DNA of 64,000 nucleotides from Flavobacterium lotistagni (GCF_011392125.1 NZ_JAAJBU010000004.1:124001-188000); one strand, 5' to 3'; shown: positions 16,249 through 25,152, counted from the stretch's first letter. Numbers and translations are program-made. Notes: generated by a model from the letters alone, not told the origin.

Positions 16249-17643
16249 TCAAACTTCAGTTGGTCTAGGAAATTTCAAATCAATAGTAGTTCCAATGCCA
16301 ACTTTACTTTTGATAACCAACTCAACCTGTAGTAAACCACACAAACGATCTACGATGGATAAGCCCAAACCAACACCTTTTATTTCTGGATTGTCAACCA
16401 TTTTGGAGCGGTAAAAAGGTTGCCGGATTTTGTTCAAATCTGCTTTATGAATCCCTATGCCATGGTCTGTAATAGTCACTGTAAGGTATTTCGAGTTTTC
16501 GGTAAAAGCCAGAATAACTTCACCATTTTCATTGGAATATTTGAGCGCATTCGATAGTAAATTACTGATGATAATTGACACTAAATACGCATCCGAAACC
16601 ACATAATAATCTTTCTCAAATTGGTAGTTGATTTTGAGTTTTTTGAGTTTTATTTTTTGGGAAAACCGCGCCAACATATCTAACACCAATGCGTTGAGAA
16701 ATACGGGTTCTTTTTTTGTATTGTATTTATGATTCTCAAAGCGCGCCAACAAAAGAAGTTCGTCTGCCAAATGGTTCAAACGGTCTACTTCTTTGATGCA
16801 ATAATTGATTTTTTCCTCATATTCGGCTTGATTTCTTGGTTTGCGTACCAAAACTTCTAGTGTTCCTTTGAGCACAGCCAGCGGTGTTCTAAGTTCGTGC
16901 GAGGCATCAGAAGTAAACTGCTTTTCTCTTTCCACCGCAGCTTCAATTCGGTCTAACAATTCGTTGATGGTTGTCGACAACACGTACAATTCGTCACGAT
17001 GTTGCGGTAAAGGAATTCTGGATTTTAAATTTTCTGTTGTAATAATACTGGCAGTGTCGGTAATTTGAGCAATCGGTTTGATACTTTCTCCGGCGATAAA
17101 ACTTGCCATGAAGAAAAACGAAAACAACATGATGCCGTAGGAAAGCCAGAGTATGATGGCGAGATTGTCCATGACAAGGTTCTCCTGTTTGAGCGACTTG
17201 GCAATCAACAAAAAACCGAGAATTTTCCCTTTGCTAAAAATGGGCACTTGAACTTGGCGGATCGGTTGGTTTTTGAGGTGCGTATCAGAATAAAATTTCT
17301 CAGTCTTATTCGGATTGAAGGGCAAATTATCCTTCTTCAAGTTGGGCGATTTTTCAATGGCTACGCCTTGCGGATTGTATATTTGAATAAATACCGGATC
17401 GACGGCAATCAGATTGTGTTCGCGTTCTTCCCATTCTTCTTTATCAATCCAGGAACGGATATCGTTGGAGAACTTTGTTTCTGAGAACACCAACTTGATT
17501 TCGACTTCAATATCTTTATTGACATCGCTGTAAATGGTATATTTTACGGTAGTGTAAATCAATACAAAAAACATGGCTATAATCAGCGCCGTACTGACCA
17601 GAAAATGAAAGGCCAGCCTGTTTTTGAAAGAGAATTTAAACAT
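16249..17643 (-). CDS. Sensor histidine kinase with HAMP domain
   Basis: 464 residues. Two transmembrane helices (about 9-31 and 163-185) flank a periplasmic sensor loop of about 130 residues. A HAMP linker is followed by the HisKA box TSDASHELRTPLAVLKG near 242-258, with the phospho-accepting His, and an HATPase_c domain with N box LSNALKYSN, G1 DHGIGIHKADL and G2 GVGLGLSIV. All catalytic motifs are intact. It lies 3 bases after the response regulator gene, in one operon. The loop has no recognisable ligand domain; overall similarity is to the CusS/PhoR-like group. Confidence 0.92.
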   Translation of the reverse strand: MFKFSFKNRLAFHFLVSTALIIAMFFVLIYTTVKYTIYSDVNKDIEVEIKLVFSETKFSNDIRSWIDKEEWEEREHNLIAVDPVFIQIYNPQGVAIEKSPNLKKDNLPFNPNKTEKFYSDTHLKNQPIRQVQVPIFSKGKILGFLLIAKSLKQENLVMDNLAIILWLSYGIMLFSFFFMASFIAGESIKPIAQITDTASIITTENLKSRIPLPQHRDELYVLSTTINELLDRIEAAVEREKQFTSDASHELRTPLAVLKGTLEVLVRKPRNQAEYEEKINYCIKEVDRLNHLADELLLLARFENHKYNTKKEPVFLNALVLDMLARFSQKIKLKKLKINYQFEKDYYVVSDAYLVSIIISNLLSNALKYSNENGEVILAFTENSKYLTVTITDHGIGIHKADLNKIRQPFYRSKMVDNPEIKGVGLGLSIVDRLCGLLQVELVIKSKVGIGTTIDLKFPRPTEV

Positions 17644-17646
17644 GCC

Positions 17647-18312
17647 TTAAGTATTTTCGCTCGCAATATAACCTACGCCACGAATGGTTTTAATAAGCGC
17701 TTCTTTATTGATGCCGAGTTTTTTGCGAATGGCGTTGATAAACACATCGATTACCCCAGAATCATAGTCGTAATGAATGTTCCAAACTTCTGAAATGATT
17801 TGGTTCCGCGTGCATACTTTTTCTTTGTGTTTAATTAGGTAAACCAATAGCTCGTATTCTCGTTGGGTAAGCAACACTTCCTGTTGTTGCATCAGCACTT
17901 GGTACTTTGACTGCACGATTGAAATGTCGCCCAAGGTCAGGGTATCGTCTTGTTGCTCTGCACGCAAATGGACTTTGATGCGCATAATCAATTCTTCAAA
18001 CGAGAATGGTTTTTTAATGTAGTCATTTGCGCCGGCTTTAAGTCCTTCGATAGTTTCCTCAACCGTATCTTTTGCAGTTAAAAAAATAATCGGTGTGGTA
18101 GTATCAACCTGACGAATGGCTTTACAGATTTCGATGCCGGACATTTTGGGCAGCATCCAATCCAGTAAAATCAAATCTACTTTTTGTTGCTGGGTGATTT
18201 CGAATCCTTTTCTTCCATCGTCAGTGGCAATCACTTCGTAGCCTTCTTCTTCAAGGCCTTGTTGCAAGAAATTGGCGATTCCGGTTTCATCTTCAACAAT
18301 CAGGATTTTCAT
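17647..18312 (-). CDS. OmpR/PhoB-family response regulator
   Basis: 221 residues from ATG 18312 (MKILIVEDE, the usual start); an in-frame ATG four codons upstream is also possible. The receiver domain has the acidic pair ED near residues 7-8, the phosphorylated Asp in LILLDWMLPKMSG near 51 and Lys in NDYIKKPFSFEEL near 101. The C-terminal winged helix (about 125-221) ends in IRGVGYI, typical of OmpR-type DNA binding. It is cotranscribed with the kinase gene. A -7 box and four TTAA direct repeats at 11-bp spacing lie upstream, suggesting autoregulation. Confidence 0.93.
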   Translation of the reverse strand: MKILIVEDETGIANFLQQGLEEEGYEVIATDDGRKGFEITQQQKVDLILLDWMLPKMSGIEICKAIRQVDTTTPIIFLTAKDTVEETIEGLKAGANDYIKKPFSFEELIMRIKVHLRAEQQDDTLTLGDISIVQSKYQVLMQQQEVLLTQREYELLVYLIKHKEKVCTRNQIISEVWNIHYDYDSGVIDVFINAIRKKLGINKEALIKTIRGVGYIASENT

Positions 18313-18340
18313 AGGGCAATTCAAATCAGGTTTACAATCA

Positions 18341-18348
18341 CAAATCTA
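18341..18348 (-). promoter_or_regulatory. -7 box TAGATTTG of the response regulator operon
   Basis: Minus-strand TAGATTTG matches TAnnTTTG, 28 bases before the start codon at 18312. No TTG stands at the usual distance; instead the tandem TTAA operator (18379-18416) begins about 30 bases upstream, which would suit an activated promoter. Confidence 0.45.
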
Positions 18349-18378
18349 TTCTTTAAAATCGGAATATGCTAAAACTGA

Positions 18379-18416
18379 TTAAGCAAAGTTTAAGGCAAGA
18401 TTAATCGAATCTTAAA
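18379..18416. promoter_or_regulatory. Four tandem TTAA(G) direct repeats at exact 11-bp spacing
   Basis: TTAAG at 18379, TTAAG at 18390, TTAAT at 18401 and TTAAA at 18412: four units exactly 11 bases apart. OmpR/PhoB-family regulators bind head-to-tail to direct repeats of about this length. The array sits between two divergent -7 boxes, one for the response regulator operon and one for the LTA-synthase-like gene, as expected for an operator controlling both. Binding is inferred. Confidence 0.55.
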
Positions 18417-18438
18417 GTAGCTTCGCTGATGATGCCCG

Positions 18439-18446
18439 TAAATTTG
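18439..18446 (+). promoter_or_regulatory. -7 box TAAATTTG of the LTA-synthase-like gene
   Basis: Exact TAnnTTTG match 13 bases before the start codon at 18460. No TTG is found at the expected distance; the last TTAA unit of the tandem array ends about 23 bases upstream, so activation by the adjacent regulator is plausible. Confidence 0.45.
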
Positions 18447-18459
18447 CGAAAAAGTCTTC

Positions 18460-20526
18460 ATGTTCCCCAAAAAAGCAGCCCCGTTTTACCTACTGGCCTC
18501 GTTGTTTGTCTTCGTTAATCTGGTTCTAAGAATAGTACTGATTTACCATCCGATTACCCAAAGCCATTTTTCGTTATTAGAGTTAATTGATATTATTTTT
18601 CGCGGACTGCTTTCCGACTTATTCATTTTTATTATTGTCGCGGCGATACTCGGGCTTTACTTACTGTTCATTTCCAATGACAAATACCAAAAGCCACAAG
18701 GCTATTTTTGGTTGGCGCTCATGATAATTTTGTGGTTGTACGTAGCTTCCGGCCTTAGCATTGTTGACGAATATGGAGGAAATTTACCAGAGTTGACCAG
18801 TTACTTCCTAGCATTAAAAGCCGGATTGTTTGCCATAATGCTGTTTTTGCCCAAACAACGAGCGAGCATCCGATTGTGGCTGTATACCATGGTTGTTTTT
18901 CTGTATGTTGTACTGATTATCTTCAATGCGGTTAGCGAATTTTTCTTCTGGAACGAGTTCGGTGTGCGTTATAATTTCATCGCAGTCGATTACTTGATTT
19001 ACACGAATGAAGTCATCGGGAATATTGTCGAATCCTATCCGATAGTTCCGATTTTTAGCGTTATTTTTCTTGTCGCAGCGCTAGTTACTTATCTGATTGT
19101 TCGCCTAACCAAAAAAGAACTTGAGCATTTGCACAGTATCGTTTCAAAGCTGAAAATGGCCGCCGTTTTTATTGTTTTACTAGGCGTTTCACTATTGCTG
19201 CTTCCTATCATCTCAAATTCAGAAAAAAGCACCAACGTATTTGCGTCGGAATTGCGTACCAATGGTTTGTATAAGTTTTACGTCGCTTTCCAAAGCAATG
19301 AGCTCGATTATTTCAAATTTTACAAATCGATACCGGAGCTAGAGTTGAGCAGAGCGATGCAGCAACGAAACCTTTACTCACGGCAAGTCCAGAGTTCGGC
19401 ACCGGAGCAACCTAAAAATATTGTTTTGATTACTGTAGAAAGCCTCAGCGCTGAGTTTATGGCACACTACGGAAATGAGCTGCAAATCACACCGTTCTTA
19501 GATAGTCTGGCACAAAAAAGTCTGTTTTTTACCAATGCCTACGCGACCGGAAACCGAACGGTCCGCGGGTTGGAAGCCGCAACGTTATGCTTGCCGCCAA
19601 CTGCTGGCGAAAGTGTCATCAAACGCAAAGACAACAAGAACAAGTTTAGCACCGGTTACGTGCTCAAAAAAAAGGGTTATCAAGTTAAATTTCTGTATGG
19701 TGGAGATGCTTATTTCGATAACATGCAGGATTTTTACGCCGGAAACGGATATGAAGTAGTAGATAAAAAATCGTTTCGTTCAGATGAAATCAGCTTTTCG
19801 AACGTTTGGGGTGTTTGCGATGAAGACATGGCCAAAAAAGCGATAAAAATCATGAATGCCGAGGCCAAAACCGGCAAGCCATTTTTCAACCATTGGATGA
19901 CTGTGAGTAACCATCGCCCATATACTTTCCCCGACGGAAAAATTCAAATTGACGACCCAACTTCGCGTCGCGGCGGTGTAAAATACACTGATTATGCACT
20001 CAGCCGTTTTTTTGAAATGGCTCAAAAACAACCTTGGTTCGAGCATACCGTTTTTGTGTTATTGCCCGATCATTGTGCTTCGAGTGCCGGAAAAGCCGAA
20101 TTGCCGTTGGCCAACTACCGAATTCCAGTAATGATTTACAATAAAAACATCGCACCAAAACAATGCGACCAGATGATTTCACAAATCGATGTCATGCCAA
20201 CACTTTTCTCCCTATTGCATTTCAGTTATCCAACTAAATTTTTCGGACAAGATGTTTTTGATCCGCAGTACCAACCGAGAGCATTTATTGCTACCTACGA
20301 AGACCTCGGGTTCATCAAAAACAACTTACTGACGGTTTTGGAGCCAAAAAAAGAAGTGCATCAATACCGGTTGCGTGCAGTGCCAAACGCTAAACTTACC
20401 AAGAACTTTCAGTTGCAATATGAAGAGCAACCCCTGCAAAAACTAAATCAGGTATTGGTCAAAGAGACCATTATTTACTATCAAGGCGCTTCTACCCTTT
20501 TAAAGCAACGCCGATACCAGCAGTAA
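18460..20526 (+). CDS. LTA-synthase-like membrane sulfatase/phosphotransferase
   Basis: 688 residues. Five transmembrane helices fill about residues 1-265. The periplasmic sulfatase-type domain begins at KNIVLITVESLSAEFM near 319, where the Glu of TVES is a metal ligand. The likely nucleophile is Thr367 in TGNRTVRGLE, and the metal-binding LLPDHCASSAG is near 535. This is the architecture of lipoteichoic acid synthase and of MdoB/OpgB-like phosphoglycerol transferases. In a Gram-negative host it more likely transfers a phospho-head-group to a periplasmic glycan or lipid. Its stop is 1 base from that of the convergent DUF2231-like gene. Probably controlled by the neighbouring two-component system. 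Confidence 0.85.
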   Translation: MFPKKAAPFYLLASLFVFVNLVLRIVLIYHPITQSHFSLLELIDIIFRGLLSDLFIFIIVAAILGLYLLFISNDKYQKPQGYFWLALMIILWLYVASGLSIVDEYGGNLPELTSYFLALKAGLFAIMLFLPKQRASIRLWLYTMVVFLYVVLIIFNAVSEFFFWNEFGVRYNFIAVDYLIYTNEVIGNIVESYPIVPIFSVIFLVAALVTYLIVRLTKKELEHLHSIVSKLKMAAVFIVLLGVSLLLLPIISNSEKSTNVFASELRTNGLYKFYVAFQSNELDYFKFYKSIPELELSRAMQQRNLYSRQVQSSAPEQPKNIVLITVESLSAEFMAHYGNELQITPFLDSLAQKSLFFTNAYATGNRTVRGLEAATLCLPPTAGESVIKRKDNKNKFSTGYVLKKKGYQVKFLYGGDAYFDNMQDFYAGNGYEVVDKKSFRSDEISFSNVWGVCDEDMAKKAIKIMNAEAKTGKPFFNHWMTVSNHRPYTFPDGKIQIDDPTSRRGGVKYTDYALSRFFEMAQKQPWFEHTVFVLLPDHCASSAGKAELPLANYRIPVMIYNKNIAPKQCDQMISQIDVMPTLFSLLHFSYPTKFFGQDVFDPQYQPRAFIATYEDLGFIKNNLLTVLEPKKEVHQYRLRAVPNAKLTKNFQLQYEEQPLQKLNQVLVKETIIYYQGASTLLKQRRYQQ

Positions 20527-20527
20527 T

Positions 20528-21010
20528 TTAGTCGTGATCGTCTTCGGAACTGGGCTGGGCGATTGTAGCTGCTGCCCTGATTTCTGTGTGACGCACTTCA
20601 CCGCCGGTAGTTCCGGTAGCTTTACCCAAGAAAATAGCAACCAATCCCAAAATCAAAGCAACAAAAGAAACCAATCGGGCTTTGCTGTGTTGTTTGATAT
20701 TCAGAATCAATCCGGCTATTGAAACTGCGCCTAAAAGGTAGAGTGTCAAAGCGAGTTTTTCAGCCATTTCTTCATGCTCGTGAACGATTTCATGGCCTAT
20801 GTTGGGCATATCTTCTACTAATTCCTCAGCGCCTTCACCGGTTGCCATCGAGGCCAAAGCAAATAAAGCTGCAATAATAAAAATAATATAAGCCGTGTTA
20901 ATACTGGTTTTATTCTTTAAAACCAAACCGGCTATCAAAATTCCAAGGCCGAAAATGCTACCGATGATAGGAAAATGGTTCACTACTAAATGCCAATGTG
21001 CGTCGTTCAT
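20528..21010 (-). CDS. DUF2231-like integral membrane protein
   Basis: 160 residues with four hydrophobic segments (about 10-28, 36-54, 87-106 and 114-131). The N-terminal HWHLVVNHFPIIGSIFG matches the NHxP signature of DUF2231/YibE-like membrane proteins often found near redox and metal genes, with further His in a short polar loop (GHEIVHEHEEMAE). The C-terminal tail is acidic with two His. A role in binding haem or metal in the inner membrane is possible but unproven. The next gene on the same strand is a thioredoxin-like protein, but that lies upstream by 38 bases. Confidence 0.6.
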   Translation of the reverse strand: MNDAHWHLVVNHFPIIGSIFGLGILIAGLVLKNKTSINTAYIIFIIAALFALASMATGEGAEELVEDMPNIGHEIVHEHEEMAEKLALTLYLLGAVSIAGLILNIKQHSKARLVSFVALILGLVAIFLGKATGTTGGEVRHTEIRAAATIAQPSSEDDHD

Positions 21011-21048
21011 AATTATTTATTTTAATTGTTTACTAACCTGATAGGGAT

Positions 21049-21486
21049 TTAAGAGCGCGTATTTCTCCTTAAGATCGACAAGAACTGCTCCGGGGTTTCG
21101 TTGTGATAAGTTCCGGTGGTGCCTGCGATTTTGGCTTCCTTATTTAAGACAACAACATGCGGAAAGAAGCCGTCTTTGTTGTATTTTTCTACCACTAAAA
21201 GATTCTTTTGTTGTTGTTCGGGGCTGATATTTTCGGCTTGGGAAGCGAAGTCAATCTTGACCAACACATAATTTTCCTGTGCATAAGCCAAGAACTCTGG
21301 CGATTGGAATACTTTCTTCTCCAACCTGAGGCACGAATCACAATGCTCCGGAACAGAGAAAAACAACAACACTTTTTTATTCTGTGCTGCGGCCTCGCGC
21401 AAACCTTTGCTTAAATCTGTTTGCCATTGCTGTGCGGAAGTCTGGAGCGCAACCAATAGCCCAAAAAGTAAAACCAGCCGTTTCAT
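21049..21486 (-). CDS. Secreted thioredoxin-like protein
   Basis: 145 residues from ATG 21486; the start at 21549 would put 21 charged residues ahead of a clear signal peptide (MKRLVLLFGLLVALQTSAQQ), so it is rejected. The mature protein is a thioredoxin-fold domain with the redox pair in CDSCLRLE at about residues 51-54, an unusual CxxC sequence nearer to DsbD-C/thioredoxin_7 proteins than to TrxA. It should act in the periplasm on disulfides. A -7 box TACATTTG lies at 21518-21511. Possibly in one unit with the DUF2231-like gene that follows it. Confidence 0.8.
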   Translation of the reverse strand: MKRLVLLFGLLVALQTSAQQWQTDLSKGLREAAAQNKKVLLFFSVPEHCDSCLRLEKKVFQSPEFLAYAQENYVLVKIDFASQAENISPEQQQKNLLVVEKYNKDGFFPHVVVLNKEAKIAGTTGTYHNETPEQFLSILRRNTRS

Positions 21487-21510
21487 TTCAAATGATTTAA
21501 AATTGGTACT

Positions 21511-21518
21511 CAAATGTA
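21511..21518 (-). promoter_or_regulatory. -7 box TACATTTG of the thioredoxin-like gene
   Basis: Exact TAnnTTTG match on the minus strand, 24 bases before the chosen start at 21486. Its position between the two candidate starts supports the shorter one, since the longer ORF would begin upstream of the promoter. Confidence 0.5.
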
Positions 21519-21566
21519 GTATTATTTTTTGTTTAACTTCGGCGAGCAATCAGAAATTTTAAACCG

Positions 21567-22205
21567 ATGGATCCGTACCGCGAAACCTTTCAAACTTGGA
21601 ACAAAGTCGCTCAGCTTTATCAAGACAAGTTCATGAATTTGCCGCTTTACAACGAAAGCTTCGATCGGTTGTGCGAGGCTTTCACTAAAGAAAATCCGTC
21701 CATTTTGGAGTTAGGTTGTGGCCCAGGCAATATCACTAAATATTTGGTTTCAAAAAGAGCAGATTGCTCTATCGACGCTATTGATGTGGCACCGGAAATG
21801 ATTCGATTGGCGAGGCAAAATGTTCCAAAGGCTAATTTTCAAGTGATGGATGTTCGGGAAATCAATCGTTTCGAAAAGAAGTATGATGCCATTGTTTGTG
21901 GTTTCTGCATTCCTTATTTGTCGGCCGATGCTTGGAGCAAATGCCTTTCCGATTGCGATAAGTTGTTGCTGGCTGGCGGATTGTTCTATGTGAGCTTTGT
22001 ACCAGGAAATCCGAACGAATCAGGTTATCAAAAAAGCAGCAGCGGCGATCAGACTTATTTTTATTATTACGATTTAGAAGATGTTGTTCAAAAAATTAAA
22101 AATCAACATTTTAAAATTTTACATAAAATAAACGTAAAGTACTCCAGGAGCGAACAAAATACAGAAGAACACGCCATTATTATCGCCAGAAAAACAGAAG
22201 TTTAG
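21567..22205 (+). CDS. Class I SAM-dependent methyltransferase
   Basis: 212 residues, Rossmann-like methyltransferase. Motif I is ILELGCGPGNITKYL near residues 47-61, an acidic residue ends beta 2 (IDAIDVAPEM), motif II/III is IVCGFCIPYL near 111-120, and motif IV LLLAGGLFYVSFVPG follows. Resembles the general methyltransf_25/31 groups; the substrate cannot be told. Its last bases overlap the stop codon of the convergent VWA-like gene by 4. No regulatory partner is apparent. Confidence 0.85.
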   Translation: MDPYRETFQTWNKVAQLYQDKFMNLPLYNESFDRLCEAFTKENPSILELGCGPGNITKYLVSKRADCSIDAIDVAPEMIRLARQNVPKANFQVMDVREINRFEKKYDAIVCGFCIPYLSADAWSKCLSDCDKLLLAGGLFYVSFVPGNPNESGYQKSSSGDQTYFYYYDLEDVVQKIKNQHFKILHKINVKYSRSEQNTEEHAIIIARKTEV

Positions 22206-24229
22206 AGCATTCCGTTGTACTTGCGCAGGAACCATTCGGCGGCCAAAGTAATCGCTACCAAAATCAAAAGCCAAACCCAATCAATTAAGGGCGTTTTCTT
22301 CACAATCGCTTTTTCAATGGCTTTATAATTGTCTTCGGCCAACAAGGTCTTAATTAAGTTGTCGGTTTGATTTGGCATAAAAACCTGACCTTTTGTTTGT
22401 GTGGCAAGTTGCTTGAGTTTATTCAAGTCAGGGTTTACAAATTGCTTCTCAATATCAAAATCCAGTATTTCAAAATAACCGTTATAAACCGTGTTCGTGT
22501 TGAGTTCTTTCACCGAGAAAGTGTACTGTCCGGCCGAAAGCCCGTCAAGATTTACCTTAAACGAATTAGTGCTTTTGAGCAAATCGTACTGCTTGACTTT
22601 CTTTGTATTTTTATTAATTACCGAAATCATCAATCGGGCTTTGTCGTCCAGTTCGTAATTCTTGTTGAAGAACTGTGCCGTAATTTCAATCGCTTCGCCC
22701 GAATTGTAGAAGCTTTCATGATTCACCACCAATGACTTTCTAGAATTGTTCGAGGCCAAATACTGAACAGTTTTGTCTATAAATACATCGAATTTTTCAT
22801 AACTCTTAGTATCGATGTGGCTTTGCATGCGCCATTTCCAGAGATTCTCGCCCAACAAAAAAGCGCTTCGTTTGCCCTGATTTTCTGCAAAAGCAAGCAA
22901 AGGCATTCCGGTTTCAATATTTCTGATTCTAGAGGATAGCAGCACCGAGACATTGCCATTGGTGGCAACAGTTCCAAAAGCATGTTGCAAAGGCGGAAAC
23001 TGAGCAAATCCAATATCGTCGAGCGCAAACAAATTAAACTGCGGATTGAACTCCGGCAGATAATCTTCACGTTGTCCGCTCATTTTAAAAACTAGATTTT
23101 GCTGCTGTTGGTTCAGAAGAGAAAAATCCGTGCTAACACCAGTGATGATAAAGGTGTTGGTTCCGGCTTGGGCGATGTTCTTAAAAAGTGAACCAAAGTT
23201 GCTCGAAGGCTGATAAAGCACAATTACATTATGGTCACTCAAATCTTTGACTTCGTTGAGTTTAAGAATGGTTACTTTTCGTTGGGCATTACTTTCGATT
23301 GAGCGTTTTAGCGCGCCGATGTCAGGATGATTGATTTCGGTAATGATCGCCACGTTGGTCTTCTGATCGATTACTTCTACCGCAAAATTCTTGGTGTTGT
23401 TGTAAGCATTTTTCTCCGTTTCAGAAGAAGTCACGCTGGCTTTGAAAATCTGCAATCCGGTCTGATTTGCCGGCAGCAGCACATTCACCACCGTTGATTT
23501 TTTTGAAGGCGAGAAACTAATGCTTTGCGTCGTTAAGGTCGAATTGTCCTGGGTAATTTTAAAATTGGCGTTTACAGTTTTGGTTCCGGCATAATTCAGG
23601 AAAACTTCTACCGGAAATTTGTTCTTGTGAAAGGCGTATTTATTGACGTTGAGTTGGCTGACTTTCAGATCAAGAAAAGTCGTGGTATCGCCCACAACCA
23701 AAGGAAAAACCTTGTTCTCCTGATTAAAACTAAATATGTAATCGTTGCCCGAAGTTTGGTTTCCGTCAGTAATCAAAACCGTTGGAAAAGCAGTATTCTT
23801 GTAGAGGCTTTTGAGGCTTTTGGCTACGGATTCAATATTGGTCTGTTTGCCTTTAAAATCGAATTCCGTGGCCGATTCAAATTCGCTGTCAAAACGATAC
23901 GTCTGCACATCAAACTTGTCTTTCAAATCTGAGTTGGAAGCGAGCCTCTGGTGCAATTCCCGAACAGTTTCGGCTACTTTCAAATCGGTAATCGACGAAG
24001 AATTATCGACCACAATCGGGAGCGGTGTTTTTACCACTTGATAAGTTTTGTTAGACAATACCGGATTAATCAGCAACAGCAAAATCCCGAAAACCGTGAT
24101 AAAACGCAACAAAGCCAAAATCCGGTGCGTTTTCGTGCGGACTTTGACCTTGTAAAAATATTGGTAGTAGGACAAACCGGCGGCCAGTACTAATGAAAGT
24201 AATATCAGTAAGATCGTGGTTGCTGTCAT
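22202..24229 (-). CDS. VWA-like domain membrane protein
   Basis: 675 residues. Two N-terminal transmembrane helices (about 4-22 and 36-57) are followed by a von Willebrand A-like domain beginning PLPIVVDNSSSITDL near 70. The DxSxS metal-adhesion motif is present as DNSSS, and VLITDGNQTSG near 151 gives the conserved Asp. A long periplasmic beta-rich part ends in a C-terminal helix (about 652-668). The layout resembles BatA/BatB-type or gliding-related membrane proteins of Bacteroidota. Partners are unknown. It is followed on the same strand by nothing and preceded by fabG at 46 bases. Confidence 0.7.
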   Translation of the reverse strand: MTATTILLILLSLVLAAGLSYYQYFYKVKVRTKTHRILALLRFITVFGILLLLINPVLSNKTYQVVKTPLPIVVDNSSSITDLKVAETVRELHQRLASNSDLKDKFDVQTYRFDSEFESATEFDFKGKQTNIESVAKSLKSLYKNTAFPTVLITDGNQTSGNDYIFSFNQENKVFPLVVGDTTTFLDLKVSQLNVNKYAFHKNKFPVEVFLNYAGTKTVNANFKITQDNSTLTTQSISFSPSKKSTVVNVLLPANQTGLQIFKASVTSSETEKNAYNNTKNFAVEVIDQKTNVAIITEINHPDIGALKRSIESNAQRKVTILKLNEVKDLSDHNVIVLYQPSSNFGSLFKNIAQAGTNTFIITGVSTDFSLLNQQQQNLVFKMSGQREDYLPEFNPQFNLFALDDIGFAQFPPLQHAFGTVATNGNVSVLLSSRIRNIETGMPLLAFAENQGKRSAFLLGENLWKWRMQSHIDTKSYEKFDVFIDKTVQYLASNNSRKSLVVNHESFYNSGEAIEITAQFFNKNYELDDKARLMISVINKNTKKVKQYDLLKSTNSFKVNLDGLSAGQYTFSVKELNTNTVYNGYFEILDFDIEKQFVNPDLNKLKQLATQTKGQVFMPNQTDNLIKTLLAEDNYKAIEKAIVKKTPLIDWVWLLILVAITLAAEWFLRKYNGML

Positions 24230-24275
24230 TAATTATTTTGAATGTTAAATGTTGAATGATGAGAAATCAACTTAT

Positions 24276-25022
24276 TTAGGTCAACATTCCACCATCTACG
24301 TTCAAGACTTGGCCCGTTACGTAAGCACTCATGTCTGAAGCGAAAAACAAACAAGCATTCGCTACATCTTCAGTAGTTCCGCCGCGTTTGAGTGGAATAG
24401 AATCTCTCCAGCCTTGCACCACATCTTCGTTGAGTTTGGCCGTCATTTCGGTTTCGATAAAACCTGGAGCAATCGCGTTGCAACGGATATTTCTCGAACC
24501 CAATTCCAAAGCAACAGATTTCGTAAATCCGATGACTCCGGCCTTTGACGCAGCATAATTGGTTTGCCCGGCGTTGCCCTTCACTCCTACTACCGAACTC
24601 ATGTTGATGATTGATCCGGCGCGGTTTTTCAGCATTGTTTTCTGAATGGCTTTGGTCATGTTGAACACCGATTTCAAATTCACTTCGATGACTTTATCGA
24701 AATCTTCTTCAGACATCCGCATCAACAGGTTGTCTTTGGTAATTCCGGCGTTGTTAATCAGTACGTCAACAGTTCCAAATTCTGCCAGAACCGCATCTAC
24801 AAAAGCTTGTGCCTGATTGAAATCAGAAGCGTCTGATTGATAACCTTTGGCTTTGATCCCGGTGGCGTTCAATTGGTTTTCCAATGCTAAGGCAGATTCA
24901 GCAGACGAGCTGTAAGTGAACGCAATGTTGGCGCCATGTTGGGCAAATACTTCTGCAATTCCTTTCCCGATACCACGACTGGCTCCGGTAATGATGACTA
25001 CTTTTCCTTCGAGTAATTTCAT
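24276..25022 (-). CDS. fabG: 3-oxoacyl-ACP reductase FabG
   Basis: 248 residues, classical short-chain dehydrogenase. The cofactor motif TGASRGIGKG is near residues 12-21, NNAG near 90-93, and the catalytic Ser143, Tyr156 and Lys160 lie in SSVVGVKGNAGQTNYAASK. It ends in the family's VTGQVLNVDGGM. It reduces 3-ketoacyl-ACP with NADPH in fatty acid elongation. The usual fab neighbours (acpP, fabF, fabD) are absent here, so a specialised SDR is not fully excluded, but residue-level similarity to FabG is strong. Confidence 0.9.
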   Translation of the reverse strand: MKLLEGKVVIITGASRGIGKGIAEVFAQHGANIAFTYSSSAESALALENQLNATGIKAKGYQSDASDFNQAQAFVDAVLAEFGTVDVLINNAGITKDNLLMRMSEEDFDKVIEVNLKSVFNMTKAIQKTMLKNRAGSIINMSSVVGVKGNAGQTNYAASKAGVIGFTKSVALELGSRNIRCNAIAPGFIETEMTAKLNEDVVQGWRDSIPLKRGGTTEDVANACLFFASDMSAYVTGQVLNVDGGMLT

Positions 25023-25047
25023 ATTTTGATTCTTTGGTTTATGATTT

Positions 25048-25152
25048 TTAGAAGCTAATCCTGCTCTACGCTATAGTTTTGTTGGCTTAAACACTAAAGC
25101 TTTGAGAACAACTTGAGCCATGCCAACAAAAGCTGCCGCTGCGATCAGGGCT
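25048..25152 (-). repeat. Dispersed palindromic repeat, copy C
   Basis: Lies between the divergent fabG and ECF sigma genes. The minus strand begins AGCCCTGATCGCAGCGGCAG and ends AGCTTCTAA. The inner stem TTTTGTTGGC (25077-25086) / GCCAACAAAA (25122-25131) is a perfect 10 bp. Apart from this element the region 25022-25260 holds no gene. Confidence 0.8.

Noticed and set aside
21487..21549. Longer start for the thioredoxin-like protein
   Set aside because: It would place a charged stretch before the signal peptide, and a -7 box lies between the two starts.
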